In this document: positions 26,732-35,767 of the stretch, piece after piece
Layout: each line of letters begins with the position of its first letter
Position numbering within the stretch: position 1 is the first letter of the stretch
Assembly (NCBI RefSeq): GCF_026020075.1
Contig: NZ_CP102772.1
Coordinates: 620,001-684,000, forward strand
From: Bosea sp. NBC_00550
GTDB lineage: Bacteria; Pseudomonadota; Alphaproteobacteria; Rhizobiales; Beijerinckiaceae
Direction of reading: 5' to 3'
DNA: 64,000 nt
Translations under genes and position numbers: made by a program
The notes under the pieces: model-generated
Databases searched by the model: none
What the model saw: only the letters and a program-made list of their open reading frames with translations
What the model was told of the DNA's origin: nothing

Positions 26732-28177
26732 TCAAAGGTAGGGAGAGCCGAGCCAGATCAGCCTGTCCATCAGACGCATGACATAGGGCCGGGCGCGCAG
26801 GGCGGCAAGCTCGACCGGCGTCGCCTCAGCCATCACCGCCTCGATGCGATCGTCGATCGCGCCGGCGAAATCATGGTCGAGCACCTCGATGTCGATCTCG
26901 AAGTTCAGCCTGAGCGAGCGGGGGTCGAGGTTGGAGGAGCCGACATAGGCCCAGCTGCCGTCGATGACGAAGAGCTTGGAATGGTCGAACGCCCCGGTCG
27001 AGCGCCAGATCCGGCAGTAGCTCTTGAGGATCTGGTCGAACTGCGCGGTCATGGCCCGGTCGACCAGCACCAGATTGTTGACGGAGGGAACGACGATGTC
27101 GATGTCCACGCCGCGTCTCGCCGCGGTGACGATCGCGCTGATCAGCTCCTGGTCCGGCAGGAAATAGGGCGACATGATCCGCACCGAGCGGCGCGCCACC
27201 GACAGCGCCCCCATCAACAGCTTGTGATTGGTCTCCAGATAGGAGTCCGGGCCCGACGGCACGGCCCGCATCAGCACGGAGGTTTCGCCCGCAGCTGCAG
27301 GCGTAATGTCCCATGCTGGTCCTTCCAGGATTTCGCCGGCGGCAAAGGACCAGTCTTCCGCCGCGATGGCGAAGAGATTGGCGACGACGGGACCGGTCAG
27401 CCTGAAATGCGTGTCGTGGGCGTAGGCATCGCCGGCGAATTCGCGGGTGAAGCCCTGGCGGATGTTCATCCCGCCCATGAAGGCGGTGGCGCCGTCGACG
27501 ACGATGATCTTCCGGTGCGTCCGCAGATTGGCGTAGGGCAGCCGCAGACCCATGATGATGTTGCCGTTGAACACGTCGACCGCGACGCCGCCCTCGCGCA
27601 GATGCCCGGCGATGCTCGGCACCGAGTAGCGCGCGCCGACCGCGTCGATCAGCACCCGCACCGCGACGCCGCGCCGATGGGCGGCGATCAGCGCGTCGGC
27701 GATGCGCAGGCCGATCGGATCGCGGTCGAAGATGTAGCTTTCGAGGATGATGCTGCGCCCCGCGCCCTCGATGGCCGCGAGCATCGCTCCATAGGCCTCG
27801 TCGCCGGTGCGCAGCGTTTCGATGCTGTTGCCTGATGTCAGCGGGTGGCGGGCAACCCGATCGCCCAATGTCCTGAGCGCGGTGAAGCGTCGGCCGAACC
27901 GCGTCGCGATGTCGTCGTCGCTGGCGTGGAAATGGGTCGCGGCCGTGCCATGGCCGGGGCGCTGCGCCAGGATCGTGGCGCGGCGGATGCGGTTCACTCC
28001 GGCGATGGCATAGATCAGCGGCCCGATGATCGGCGACAGGATGATGACGCCGACCCAGCCGATCGCGGCGCGCACCTCGTCCTTCGTCATCACGGCATGC
28101 GCGCTGGCGATGCTCGCCATCACGATCGAGATGACGCCGAGGATATGCGGCCAATAGGCTTGGAGAATCCCCCACAT
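26732..28177 (-). CDS. Cardiolipin synthase-like phospholipase D protein
   Basis: 481 residues. Two N-terminal membrane segments (residues about 8-28 and 38-58) precede two PLD domains. Both HKD motifs are intact: THRKIIVVDGATAFMGG and DHSKLFVIDGSWAYVGSSN. With this membrane anchoring it most resembles bacterial Cls, which joins two phosphatidylglycerols into cardiolipin at the inner membrane. Its stop abuts the EEP hydrolase gene, pointing to a two-gene operon for lipid turnover. Confidence 0.9.
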   Translation of the reverse strand: MWGILQAYWPHILGVISIVMASIASAHAVMTKDEVRAAIGWVGVIILSPIIGPLIYAIAGVNRIRRATILAQRPGHGTAATHFHASDDDIATRFGRRFTALRTLGDRVARHPLTSGNSIETLRTGDEAYGAMLAAIEGAGRSIILESYIFDRDPIGLRIADALIAAHRRGVAVRVLIDAVGARYSVPSIAGHLREGGVAVDVFNGNIIMGLRLPYANLRTHRKIIVVDGATAFMGGMNIRQGFTREFAGDAYAHDTHFRLTGPVVANLFAIAAEDWSFAAGEILEGPAWDITPAAAGETSVLMRAVPSGPDSYLETNHKLLMGALSVARRSVRIMSPYFLPDQELISAIVTAARRGVDIDIVVPSVNNLVLVDRAMTAQFDQILKSYCRIWRSTGAFDHSKLFVIDGSWAYVGSSNLDPRSLRLNFEIDIEVLDHDFAGAIDDRIEAVMAEATPVELAALRARPYVMRLMDRLIWLGSPYL

Positions 28178-28225
28178 GCCAGCGAGGCTAGCGTGCCGAG
28201 AGGCTCTCCGCCATGGCCTGTCGCC

Positions 28226-29485
28226 TCAGGCGGTTTCTGCGGCCGGGCGCATGATCCTAGCCTGCGCCAGCATCCTGATCGTCGCGATCACGGCAATGGC
28301 CGAGATCGCGGTTGCGAGCCCGAACAGGAAGCCGTAGCCCATCACATCGGCGAGCTTGCCGGCCAGCATCGAGCCGGCGAGATAGACCAGCAACTGGGCG
28401 CAGGCGAGGATGGTGAAATCGGTGCCGGGCTGCTCCGAGGTCGTCACCGCCATGAACAGCGAATAGAGCGCGACGATCTCCATGTAGCGGATGAGCGTCT
28501 GGAAGCCGGCGGCGCCGAAAAGCGGCCAGACCCCGACGACGGCGCCGAGCGCGTGGGCGGTGAACAGCGCGAAGCACAGCGTCCGCAGGCCGCCGAGCAG
28601 GGCGAGTACGAAGGAAAGGCCCTGCCGCTTCACCATCCAGGCGGCGATGGCCGAGCCGGCGAGCCCCGCCGTGGTGGCCGACAGACCGGAGAGATAGCCG
28701 ATCTGGTCGAGCGGAATGCCGGCATCGACGAGATAGGCGCCCTCCATCGCCTTCACCAAGCCTTCGCTGGCCCGATAAGTCAGGGCGATCCAGAGGATCT
28801 GCCGCGCTTCCGGCCGCTTCAGGAAGGCGCGGATCGAGGGACGGGGCGCGGCCGCGGCGCCCGGCACCGGATCGTCCTCCCGCATCATCGCCGCCGCGAC
28901 GAGCGGCAGCAGCGAGATTGCGGCGATGGTCACCAGCATCCCAGTCCAGCCGATATGATGATAGAGCACGAGGCCGAGCGTGCCGCCGATGACGACGCCG
29001 AACGCCACCGAGCCGCCCTGGATGGCGTTGCCGACGGCGCGGTCGGCTTCCGGCAGATATTTCGCCGCATAACCGTCGGTCGCGATGTCCTGCGTCGAGA
29101 TCAGCAGCGAGGCGACGAAGCCGATCGCGATGATGGCGTCGACCTGTGTCGGCCCCACCGTGATCAGCGCGAGGATGGCGAGGATCGTCAGGCTCTGGGT
29201 GATGAAGACCCAGCCTGCGCGATGCGCCCGCGCGAAGGGGCGGATGCGGTCGACCCAGGGCGCCCAGAGGAACTTGATCACCAGCGGCAGCAGCAGGATG
29301 CTCATCGCGCCGATCGCGGTGCGCGAGACGCCCAGCTCGCGCATGATCGGCGGCAGCGCCGCGACGAAGAGATAGGACGGGATCGCCTGCGCGAGATAGA
29401 GCCCGCCCAGCACGGCGAAGAGCCGGTAACGCTGCATTGGCGCGGCCGTGGCCTGCACCCGAACCGGCTCCGTCGCGCTGCTCAT
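28226..29485 (-). CDS. MFS permease, RhtX/FptX-like siderophore transporter
   Basis: 419 residues and about twelve membrane segments. Features of this MFS group include LYLAQAIPSYLF near the start, KFLWAPWVDRI, and ISTQDIATDGYAAKYL. RhtX and FptX carry ferric-siderophore or released siderophore across the inner membrane without an ABC system. The ATG overlaps the stop of the 125-aa gene (ATGA), which itself follows the TonB receptor gene, making a receptor-unknown-permease operon. Confidence 0.85.
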   Translation of the reverse strand: MSSATEPVRVQATAAPMQRYRLFAVLGGLYLAQAIPSYLFVAALPPIMRELGVSRTAIGAMSILLLPLVIKFLWAPWVDRIRPFARAHRAGWVFITQSLTILAILALITVGPTQVDAIIAIGFVASLLISTQDIATDGYAAKYLPEADRAVGNAIQGGSVAFGVVIGGTLGLVLYHHIGWTGMLVTIAAISLLPLVAAAMMREDDPVPGAAAAPRPSIRAFLKRPEARQILWIALTYRASEGLVKAMEGAYLVDAGIPLDQIGYLSGLSATTAGLAGSAIAAWMVKRQGLSFVLALLGGLRTLCFALFTAHALGAVVGVWPLFGAAGFQTLIRYMEIVALYSLFMAVTTSEQPGTDFTILACAQLLVYLAGSMLAGKLADVMGYGFLFGLATAISAIAVIATIRMLAQARIMRPAAETA

Positions 29486-29859
29486 GACCTCGTTCCGCTG
29501 TAATGGCCGAGCAGGAAGGCGCGGCCGGCCGCCTCTTCGCGCTCGGCGACGATCGGGAAGGGCCAGAGCCGGCGGAACACCTCGGCCGTCTTCTCGCTGG
29601 CGTCGGGGCGTACGATGGCGCAGGCGCGGCAGAAGCGCGAGACCCGCTCCCGCGTCGCCTTGAACCAGAGCGCCTGCTCACGCTCGCCGGCTTGCGAGAG
29701 CGCCCGCCCGCCGCCGAAGATCGTCAGCAGCGTATAGGGCTCCTCCCGCTCTCCGATGCGGTGGAGCGCGTCGAGATAGGCGCGCTCGTCTGCCGGCTGG
29801 TAGGGCGGCATGAAGCGCAGCGTCACCACGGCATCGGCGTCGATATCGAGGCTGACCAT
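29482..29859 (-). CDS. Hypothetical protein of a siderophore operon, 125 aa
   Basis: No recognised family. The product is soluble, without a signal peptide, with mixed alpha/beta composition (VVTLRFMPPYQPADERAYLD near the start, FCRACAIVRPDASEKT later). It begins 15 bp after the TonB receptor stop and overlaps the MFS gene start, so it is fixed inside the uptake operon. Possible roles include releasing or modifying the siderophore in the cytoplasm, but nothing in the sequence shows this. Confidence 0.75.
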   Translation of the reverse strand: MVSLDIDADAVVTLRFMPPYQPADERAYLDALHRIGEREEPYTLLTIFGGGRALSQAGEREQALWFKATRERVSRFCRACAIVRPDASEKTAEVFRRLWPFPIVAEREEAAGRAFLLGHYSGTRS

Positions 29860-29874
29860 GCTGTCGCGCTGCCC

Positions 29875-32145
29875 TCAGAAGGTCTTGCGGAAGCCGACGG
29901 TGACGGTCCGGCCCCAGCTGTAGTTCGCGAGATTGCGGACCGAGGTCGCGGTCGGATTCTGGTAGTTGCGGTCGAACAGGTTGTTGACGGCGACATAGGC
30001 CTCGCCATCCCAGACCGGCGCGGTCAGCGCGGCGTTCATCGTGGCGGCGCCCTTCAGCTTGTAGCGCGTGCCGCGCAGGTCGATCGCGACGTCGCGGTCG
30101 GAGAAGGCCTCGCCCTCGACGCGCAGCTGCATGCCGTTCACGAAGCGGTAGCTGCCATAGAGCATGCCGCGCCAGGGCGAGCCGATGCGGTTGTTGGGCA
30201 GGTTGCTGTCGAGCTTGCCGTCGGCATTGGTGTCGTAGCGGCCCTCGCGATAGGACAGCACGGTACCCATGGTGAAGGCCTCGGTGACCGTGACGTCGCC
30301 GGTCGCCTCGACGCCCCAGATCCGCTCCTTCTGCTGCGACATGGTGTTGGAGACGGGGTCGAAGGTGACGCCTTCGTCGGAGGTGCTGATATAGCCGGTC
30401 AGCGAGCCCTTGAAGCGGTCATAGCTGCCGCGGATGCCGAGCTCGTAGTTGTTCACGATCTGCGCTTGGGGCGCGATCGAGGAGTAGCTGATGGTCTGCC
30501 GGTTGGCCGGCAGGCAGTTCGGCAGCTGTACGGGGCATGCATATTGCGTCGAGATGCCGGCGCGGCGCGTGAAGGCGCCGACATCGGGCAGCGCGAAGCC
30601 CTGCGAGAAGCCGCCGAAGATCTCGCTGGTTTCGCTAAGCTTGATCGTCGCGCCGATATTGGCTGTGAGCGCCGAATAGTCGAAATCGCCGCCGAGGACG
30701 CGCAGGGCCGGCAGCACGAAGGACTGGTAGCCCAGCGCATTGTTCGCGGCGACGGCGGCATAGGCGGCCGGGCGGGTATAGTCGCTGACCGAGAGCGAGA
30801 AGTGCTCGTAGCGCAGGCCGCCGCGCAGCACGACACGGTCGCCGATCGGGATCTGGAGCTGGCCGAAGCCGGCGGCCGTCGTCTGCTGCAGCGGCGTGAA
30901 GACGTCCTGCCCGCTGGTCAGGGTCTGCCAGGTCTTCTCCTGGATGAGATCGCCGCCCCAGGTCAGCTTGGCGCCGGGCAGCAAGCGATCCAGCGAGGTG
31001 TCGATGGTGACGTTGACGCCGCCGCGCTGCGAATAGAGCGTCGTCTGGTTGTCCCGGCTCGTCGGCGAGAGCGGGTTGAAGGAATAGTAGACCTGAGAAT
31101 TGTAAGGGTAGGAGAAGGTCGAGTAATTGAAGCGCTTCTTGATGTCGTTGTAGTAGCCGAGCACGCTGAGCTTGCCGAGCGCGAAATCGGCGTCGCTGTA
31201 GCGCAGCGAGATCGACTTGGTGTCTTCCAGAACGCTCTGTCCGTTATAGAGCTGTGTCCGGTCCGGCCGTGCGAACGGGGCGGCGTAGTTCGTCAGGTAT
31301 TTCGGGTCCTGGTCGAAGCCGATCCAGGAAGCATTGAGCTCGATGCGCTTGCCCCCGGCGAAGTCGTAGCCGAGCTTGGCGAGCAGATTGCCGGCCTTGT
31401 AGCGGTCGCCGCCACCCTGTCCGAGCAGCCCGTCCGAGGGCAATTCACGCCCGGAGCCGTCATAGGTGCGCCCGGCGCCGCGGATCTGCCCGGAGAACAA
31501 GTAGTCGATCCCATCAGGCACCTTGCCGGAGACCGTCACCGAAGCCTCCGGCGCCAGCGAACGGCCGATGTTCTGGGTGAAGGCGCGGATGGCCGAGTTG
31601 ACCGTCACGCGCGGCTTTCCCTCGGCGGCCTTCTTCGTGATGAAGTTGACCGTGCCGCCCGTCGCGCCCGCGCCGTAGAGGCTGGAGGCGCCGGCGACGA
31701 CCTCGATGCGATCAACCGTGTTGAGATCGATCAGCGACAGGATGCGCGAGACGTCGCGCAGCGGCGTGTTCATCGGTACGCCGTCGATCATCACCAGCAG
31801 ATCGCGGCCGCGATAGTTTTCCGAGGCGCTAGAGACCGTCTGCGTCGACATTGAGTAGCCCGGCACCAGCTTGCCCAGCGCCGTGGCGGCGTTGGGGCTG
31901 AACTTGAGCTGCTCCTCGATCTCGCCGCGGTCGATGACCTGGATCGACTGCGGTATCTCGGCCGTGCTGCGCTCGGCGCGCGCGGCGGTGACGGTGATGG
32001 TGTCGAGATCGATCACGTTCGCCTGGGGCGCGGCCGCGGCAGGCGTAGCGGGGCGCGACGCGGACTGCGGCGAAACCTGCGCCACCGCCATGGAGGAGGC
32101 GAGGAGGGCAATGAAGCTCGTGGCGAGGCGGATCGATCGGGTCAT
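29875..32145 (-). CDS. TonB-dependent siderophore receptor
   Basis: 756 residues. A signal peptide (MTRSIRLATSFIALLASSMA, cleavage near AQV) is followed by a TonB-box-like DTITVTAARAERST, the plug domain (QIDRGEIEEQL-like region, VEVVAGASSLYGAGATGGTV) and a 22-strand barrel ending in aromatic-Phe (TVGFRKTF). It imports a ferric siderophore across the outer membrane using TonB energy. The AraC gene upstream is divergent and likely activates it. The ligand is uncertain; the RhtX-like partner hints at a rhizobactin- or pyochelin-type compound. Confidence 0.92.
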   Translation of the reverse strand: MTRSIRLATSFIALLASSMAVAQVSPQSASRPATPAAAAPQANVIDLDTITVTAARAERSTAEIPQSIQVIDRGEIEEQLKFSPNAATALGKLVPGYSMSTQTVSSASENYRGRDLLVMIDGVPMNTPLRDVSRILSLIDLNTVDRIEVVAGASSLYGAGATGGTVNFITKKAAEGKPRVTVNSAIRAFTQNIGRSLAPEASVTVSGKVPDGIDYLFSGQIRGAGRTYDGSGRELPSDGLLGQGGGDRYKAGNLLAKLGYDFAGGKRIELNASWIGFDQDPKYLTNYAAPFARPDRTQLYNGQSVLEDTKSISLRYSDADFALGKLSVLGYYNDIKKRFNYSTFSYPYNSQVYYSFNPLSPTSRDNQTTLYSQRGGVNVTIDTSLDRLLPGAKLTWGGDLIQEKTWQTLTSGQDVFTPLQQTTAAGFGQLQIPIGDRVVLRGGLRYEHFSLSVSDYTRPAAYAAVAANNALGYQSFVLPALRVLGGDFDYSALTANIGATIKLSETSEIFGGFSQGFALPDVGAFTRRAGISTQYACPVQLPNCLPANRQTISYSSIAPQAQIVNNYELGIRGSYDRFKGSLTGYISTSDEGVTFDPVSNTMSQQKERIWGVEATGDVTVTEAFTMGTVLSYREGRYDTNADGKLDSNLPNNRIGSPWRGMLYGSYRFVNGMQLRVEGEAFSDRDVAIDLRGTRYKLKGAATMNAALTAPVWDGEAYVAVNNLFDRNYQNPTATSVRNLANYSWGRTVTVGFRKTF

Positions 32146-32415
32146 GGTTTTACCTGGCGGTGCCGGCTGCGCCTCTGCTCATGTCTTGAGCAGAGGCGTC
32201 GAAGCCGTTCGAAGAGCATTTACTTGGAGTGTCTCAGAATTCGCTTTTTAGAATTATAGTAAAGTAGGGCTGTTCCATTGCGAGAAGGGATTCGCAAAGT
32301 CTCGTGATCTGTTTCAGTTGTTGCTGTATCGATATTGCTGAGGTCTAAGCTTGGACTTCTGCGAACGCGCCATAGGACTGAGACGAATCCGGTGTCGAAA
32401 ACGGGAGATGTGACC

Positions 32416-33429
32416 GTGCTGCCACGCTCCGGGCCGGATGAGTCGCCGGAAACGGCGAGCTTCGTGCCGTTCCGGCTGATTTCGGCCGATGTCGGGCGCG
32501 ACGAGGCGAGCACGCTGTCGCGGCGCATCCTCGGCCGCAATGCAGCCCGCGAGGCCACGGCTCCCGACCTGACCTTGCTCTTCGATGCGCGCTGCGTGCT
32601 GACCACGCGCCCCGATATCGGCTTGCGCTCCTGCTTCGCCCCGGCCTCGCACTGGATCTGGTCGTCGCCGGGGCGGGGCGGGGAGGGCCCGCGCCATATC
32701 CTCGTGCGGCCGGCCGAAGGACGCGTGGTCATCCGCCAGGGCGAGAGGCGGATTGCGCTGCGGCCGCGCGAGGCGGCGGCGCTTGCCTTGGACAACCCGG
32801 CCGAGTTCGTGCTGGCCCAGCCCGGCCGCATCGATGTGATCGAACTCGACGCAGGCTTGCTGCCGCTTCTCGGCGAGGAGCCGGCAGCGCTGATGCGCGT
32901 CATCCCGCGCTCCAATCCGGGGCTGCAGGCGCTGGCGCATTACGGCGCCTTGCTGCTGCGCGGCCTGCTGCCGCTGAACTCGGCCGAGCTTCAGGCGCTG
33001 GCCAAGGCCCATGTCCATGCTCTGGTCGGGGCCGCGCTATCCGACCTGGAATCCTCCGCGCCGGTCGCCGCGACAGATCGGCGGGCCGGTCGCCTCGCCG
33101 CGATCAAGGCCGATATCGAGGCCAGGCTCGATCGGCGCGATCTCGGCGTCGAGATGATCGCGACCCTGCACGGCGTCAGCGCGCGAGTCGTCCAGAAGCT
33201 GTTCGAAGGCGAGGGCAGGACCTTTTCGGACTATGTGCTGGAGCGCCGGCTCGACCGCGCCTGGCACCGCCTCGTCACCGCCGATGGGGCGGGGCTGACC
33301 ATCAGTGCCGTCGCCTACGAGGTCGGCTTCGGCGATCTCTCCTATTTCAATCGCTGCTTCCGCAAGCGCTTCGGCCGCCAGCCCTCACAGGTCCGGGCGC
33401 AGGCCGTGAACGGAGAGGTGGAAGCCTGA
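32416..33429 (+). CDS. AraC-family regulator of siderophore uptake
   Basis: 337 residues from a GTG chosen because GGGAG lies 8 bp upstream; GTG at 32392 and TTG at 32335 are in-frame alternatives. The N-terminal ligand-binding domain resembles the AraC-binding-like domain of siderophore regulators (RhrA, PchR). The C-terminal helix-turn-helix pair runs from DIEARLDRRDLGVEMIATLH to EVGFGDLSYFNRCFRKRFGR. It is divergent from the receptor operon, the standard place for an inducer that senses the imported siderophore. Confidence 0.87.
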   Translation: MLPRSGPDESPETASFVPFRLISADVGRDEASTLSRRILGRNAAREATAPDLTLLFDARCVLTTRPDIGLRSCFAPASHWIWSSPGRGGEGPRHILVRPAEGRVVIRQGERRIALRPREAAALALDNPAEFVLAQPGRIDVIELDAGLLPLLGEEPAALMRVIPRSNPGLQALAHYGALLLRGLLPLNSAELQALAKAHVHALVGAALSDLESSAPVAATDRRAGRLAAIKADIEARLDRRDLGVEMIATLHGVSARVVQKLFEGEGRTFSDYVLERRLDRAWHRLVTADGAGLTISAVAYEVGFGDLSYFNRCFRKRFGRQPSQVRAQAVNGEVEA

Positions 33430-33469
33430 TCCGCGTCACCATCTGGCAGGGTGTGCGAAACGCATAGTT

Positions 33470-33565
33470 TGTCGGCAGGAGCCTTTGTAAGTATCTGATA
33501 TTGTTGATGTCTAATTTCGACGCTGCAGAAGGTCTGTCGGCATTTGAAGTCATAGTCTGTCGGCA
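33470..33565 (+). repeat. Putative left end of a Tn5053/Tn7-like transposon
   Basis: TGTCGGCA occurs in direct orientation at 33470-33477, 33535-33542 and 33558-33565. An outermost 5'-TGT followed by internal repeats is the pattern of TniA/TnsB binding sites at ends of this transposon class. The tni genes lie just to the right, as expected. The matching right end was not found. Confidence 0.55.
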
Positions 33566-33644
33566 TTCTGGCTACGAAATGCAGCCCCAGGCCGGCAAAA
33601 CCGGCTTGAAACAGGACGAAAAACATCGCGCGGACGCACAACGC

Positions 33645-33680
33645 AATCGGCCCCGAGCAGGGAGTTGCTCGGGGCCGATT
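33645..33680. other. Perfect 15-bp stem-loop inside the transposon end
   Basis: AATCGGCCCCGAGCA pairs with TGCTCGGGGCCGATT around a six-base loop. No T-run follows on either strand. It sits between the terminal repeats and the end of tniQ and could terminate tni transcription or shield the element from outside transcription. Confidence 0.55.
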
Positions 33681-33824
33681 ACGGTTTCGCCAGTGGAAGA
33701 ATTTTTAGATCTGCGATTGAGCGCGCCGCGTTCCGGGCGGGCTATCGGCGTTGAGCAAGATTAGATCGACCGCCGCAAACTCATGGGTGGGGGCGGGGGT
33801 TGCCGCGTAGCGGCCCGACGCATT

Positions 33825-35767
33825 CTAACCCGAGGGCTCACCCGAACCCTGTTCTCCGGTCGCCGAGATCGCCAAATTCCTCTTGCGCTGAGCGGAAGGC
33901 TCGCCGTCGTTTGGCAGCGAGGTTCCGAGCCACGCCCTGGTACGCGGCGTCCGTGGGAGGATTTCGGGCCTCCCGATGTTCTCCATGACGGACGGAAATA
34001 CGCGCGCGATATGCTTGCGCTCGTACAGCCGGAGGGGGACGAGTCCAAGGTCCAGGGCATGGATCCCGGCCGCGTCCAGCGCCGACTTGATGTGCCGAGG
34101 GTTCATCGAGAGCTGCTTGCTTGCATCGGAGAGGGAGGCATATTTGTTTCGGAACCTGATGACTTCCTCGAAGGTGATGTGCGGCGTCGCTGGGCGATTG
34201 CCTGGCTGGGTGATCGGCAGCAGTTCGATCAGACCCGCCCTGACGAGCCGGTGAAACGCACCCCCGCCCACGCCCATCATATGGAAAGCCTGATGGAAGG
34301 TTAGGTTTCCGGGCGCAGGGCCGAAGGCCTTCTTGCGAACCTCGCTGGCGTCGATGAGGAGTCCGTCGAAACCATGGCGCCTTCGATGCGGCGCAACCAG
34401 GACAGTTCCTCATTCAGAATGAGGTTGATCACAACGTCGACGGTGCATGGAACATTCGCTGGCGAGATTGCAATGGGAAGCGCGCCCTGAGGTGCTTCTT
34501 GCACGATCTCGGCGCAAGCAGACAGTCGTCCCAGGAACGCATCGACGTCCTCGCGCGCGAAACGCAGAATGCCGAGGCGATCGCCGTTGGGGGCTAGGAT
34601 CGGCTTGATGAAGCCTTTTCTGACCAGGGTTTGCGCGGTCATCGGCTTGCATCCGGCATAGTTGGGAAGGTCTCGCACTAGCAGGGCTGATGCGAGCCTG
34701 CGGAATTCGTCAGCGAAGTCGGCCGCCTTGAACGTCAGTTCGCCGTCAGCCTTTTCCTGTTCCACTTCGGCTTCGGGCAGCCTGGCGAGCACGATGCGGC
34801 GAATGAATTTGGGAAAAATCCCGAATTCTTCGGCGGCCGTCACGACAGAGTGAATCTCTCGGGCGGGAAGCGGCTTCCCAAACATCCTAGCATTCCGGTG
34901 GAAGGCGACGGTGTCCACGAAATGATCCGTCAAGATATCTCGAAAGGGATCGTAGACGGGCTCGCTGGCTTAGCGCTGCAAAGCCACAGGTGCAGCGAGC
35001 CATGAGTCGGCACTTGATGATCCCTCAGGAATGCCGCGATAGCGTCAGCGCCACCGGATATGATCTCAAATCCTTTGCCGCCGGCCTCCCACCAGTGGGC
35101 CTCGGTCAGCAGGTCGCGGTTATGTTCGCCACCGAATACAGCCGTTGCACCGATTGCGTTGCAGCTTGCGACCGCTGCTCGCACAGGAAGAGCATCAAGC
35201 CAGTTTGGCTCTTGGGACACTCCGTTCACCCGCGAGCGGACGTAGGTTTCCAAACCCGACGGAGCGCGTCTCAGCGATGGAACGATCAACCCGTTCCTCT
35301 GCGCGAGGACGCGTGCAACGAAATCCCATCTCAACTGCCGGGCGGTTTTTGGCAACGTGACGATGGGGGCGTTGTGGACTTCGCAGGTGTGCAGGCACGA
35401 GATCCTCCACTCGCCGCGAAAGCAGATGCAGGCGCCGCTAGGGTCGGCCGCATGATCATCAAGGAGGCACTGGATGCATGCCCGCGAACCTTCGGCGTCA
35501 CGGTCCTTGGTGCCGAAGGCGTGCCGCGGAAATACGCGAATGGGTGCTCGGCTCGCCATGTAGCTTGCATGAGCATTCCTGGATCGACACCGGTGAGCTC
35601 GGACAGACGCTCCAGGCTCTGGGTGGTGCCGCGGGTCAGCTCCCTTGCCCGAGTTGGAAATCCCTGCAGAAACTGCTGAGCATTACGCTGTTCACGATGG
35701 CAAGGCGCGAGGCAAAGCTGGCCGGCGTTTCGGCGGGGATGAAGGGAGTGGTGGGAAAGAGTCTCAT
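33825..35767 (-). pseudogene. tniQ: tniQ, broken by at least four frameshifts
   Basis: Reading in from 35767 (ATG overlapping the tniB stop), family-like sequence moves between frames. First MRLFPTTPFIPAETPASFAS to FCRDFQL. Then RELTRGTTQSLERLSELTGV to HPFAYFRG. Then the zinc-binding block RACIQCLLDDHA with ISCLHTCEVHN. Then SEPVYDPFRDILTDHFVDTV with a helix-turn-helix-like LVRKGFIKPI. Finally LIDASEVRKKAFGPAPGNLT and the C-terminus. Joined, this gives roughly 640 residues, normal for TniQ, the target-site selector. Each break lies where one frame stops making sense and another resumes. Confidence 0.8.

Larger units (their letters stand above)
33430..33824. other. Interval holding a transposon end and a long hairpin
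   Basis: No supported gene. It contains three direct copies of TGTCGGCA and a perfect 15-bp stem-loop, described separately. Confidence 0.6.

Noticed and set aside
29503..31854. A 783-codon plus-strand frame opposite the TonB receptor
   Set aside because: Antisense shadow; no domain, Arg/Ala/Gly-rich, and the receptor on the other strand has full motifs.
33430..33600. A CRISPR-like array from the three TGTCGGCA repeats
   Set aside because: Repeats are only 8 bp with unequal spacing (65 and 23 bp); the adjacent tni genes explain them as transposon-end sites.
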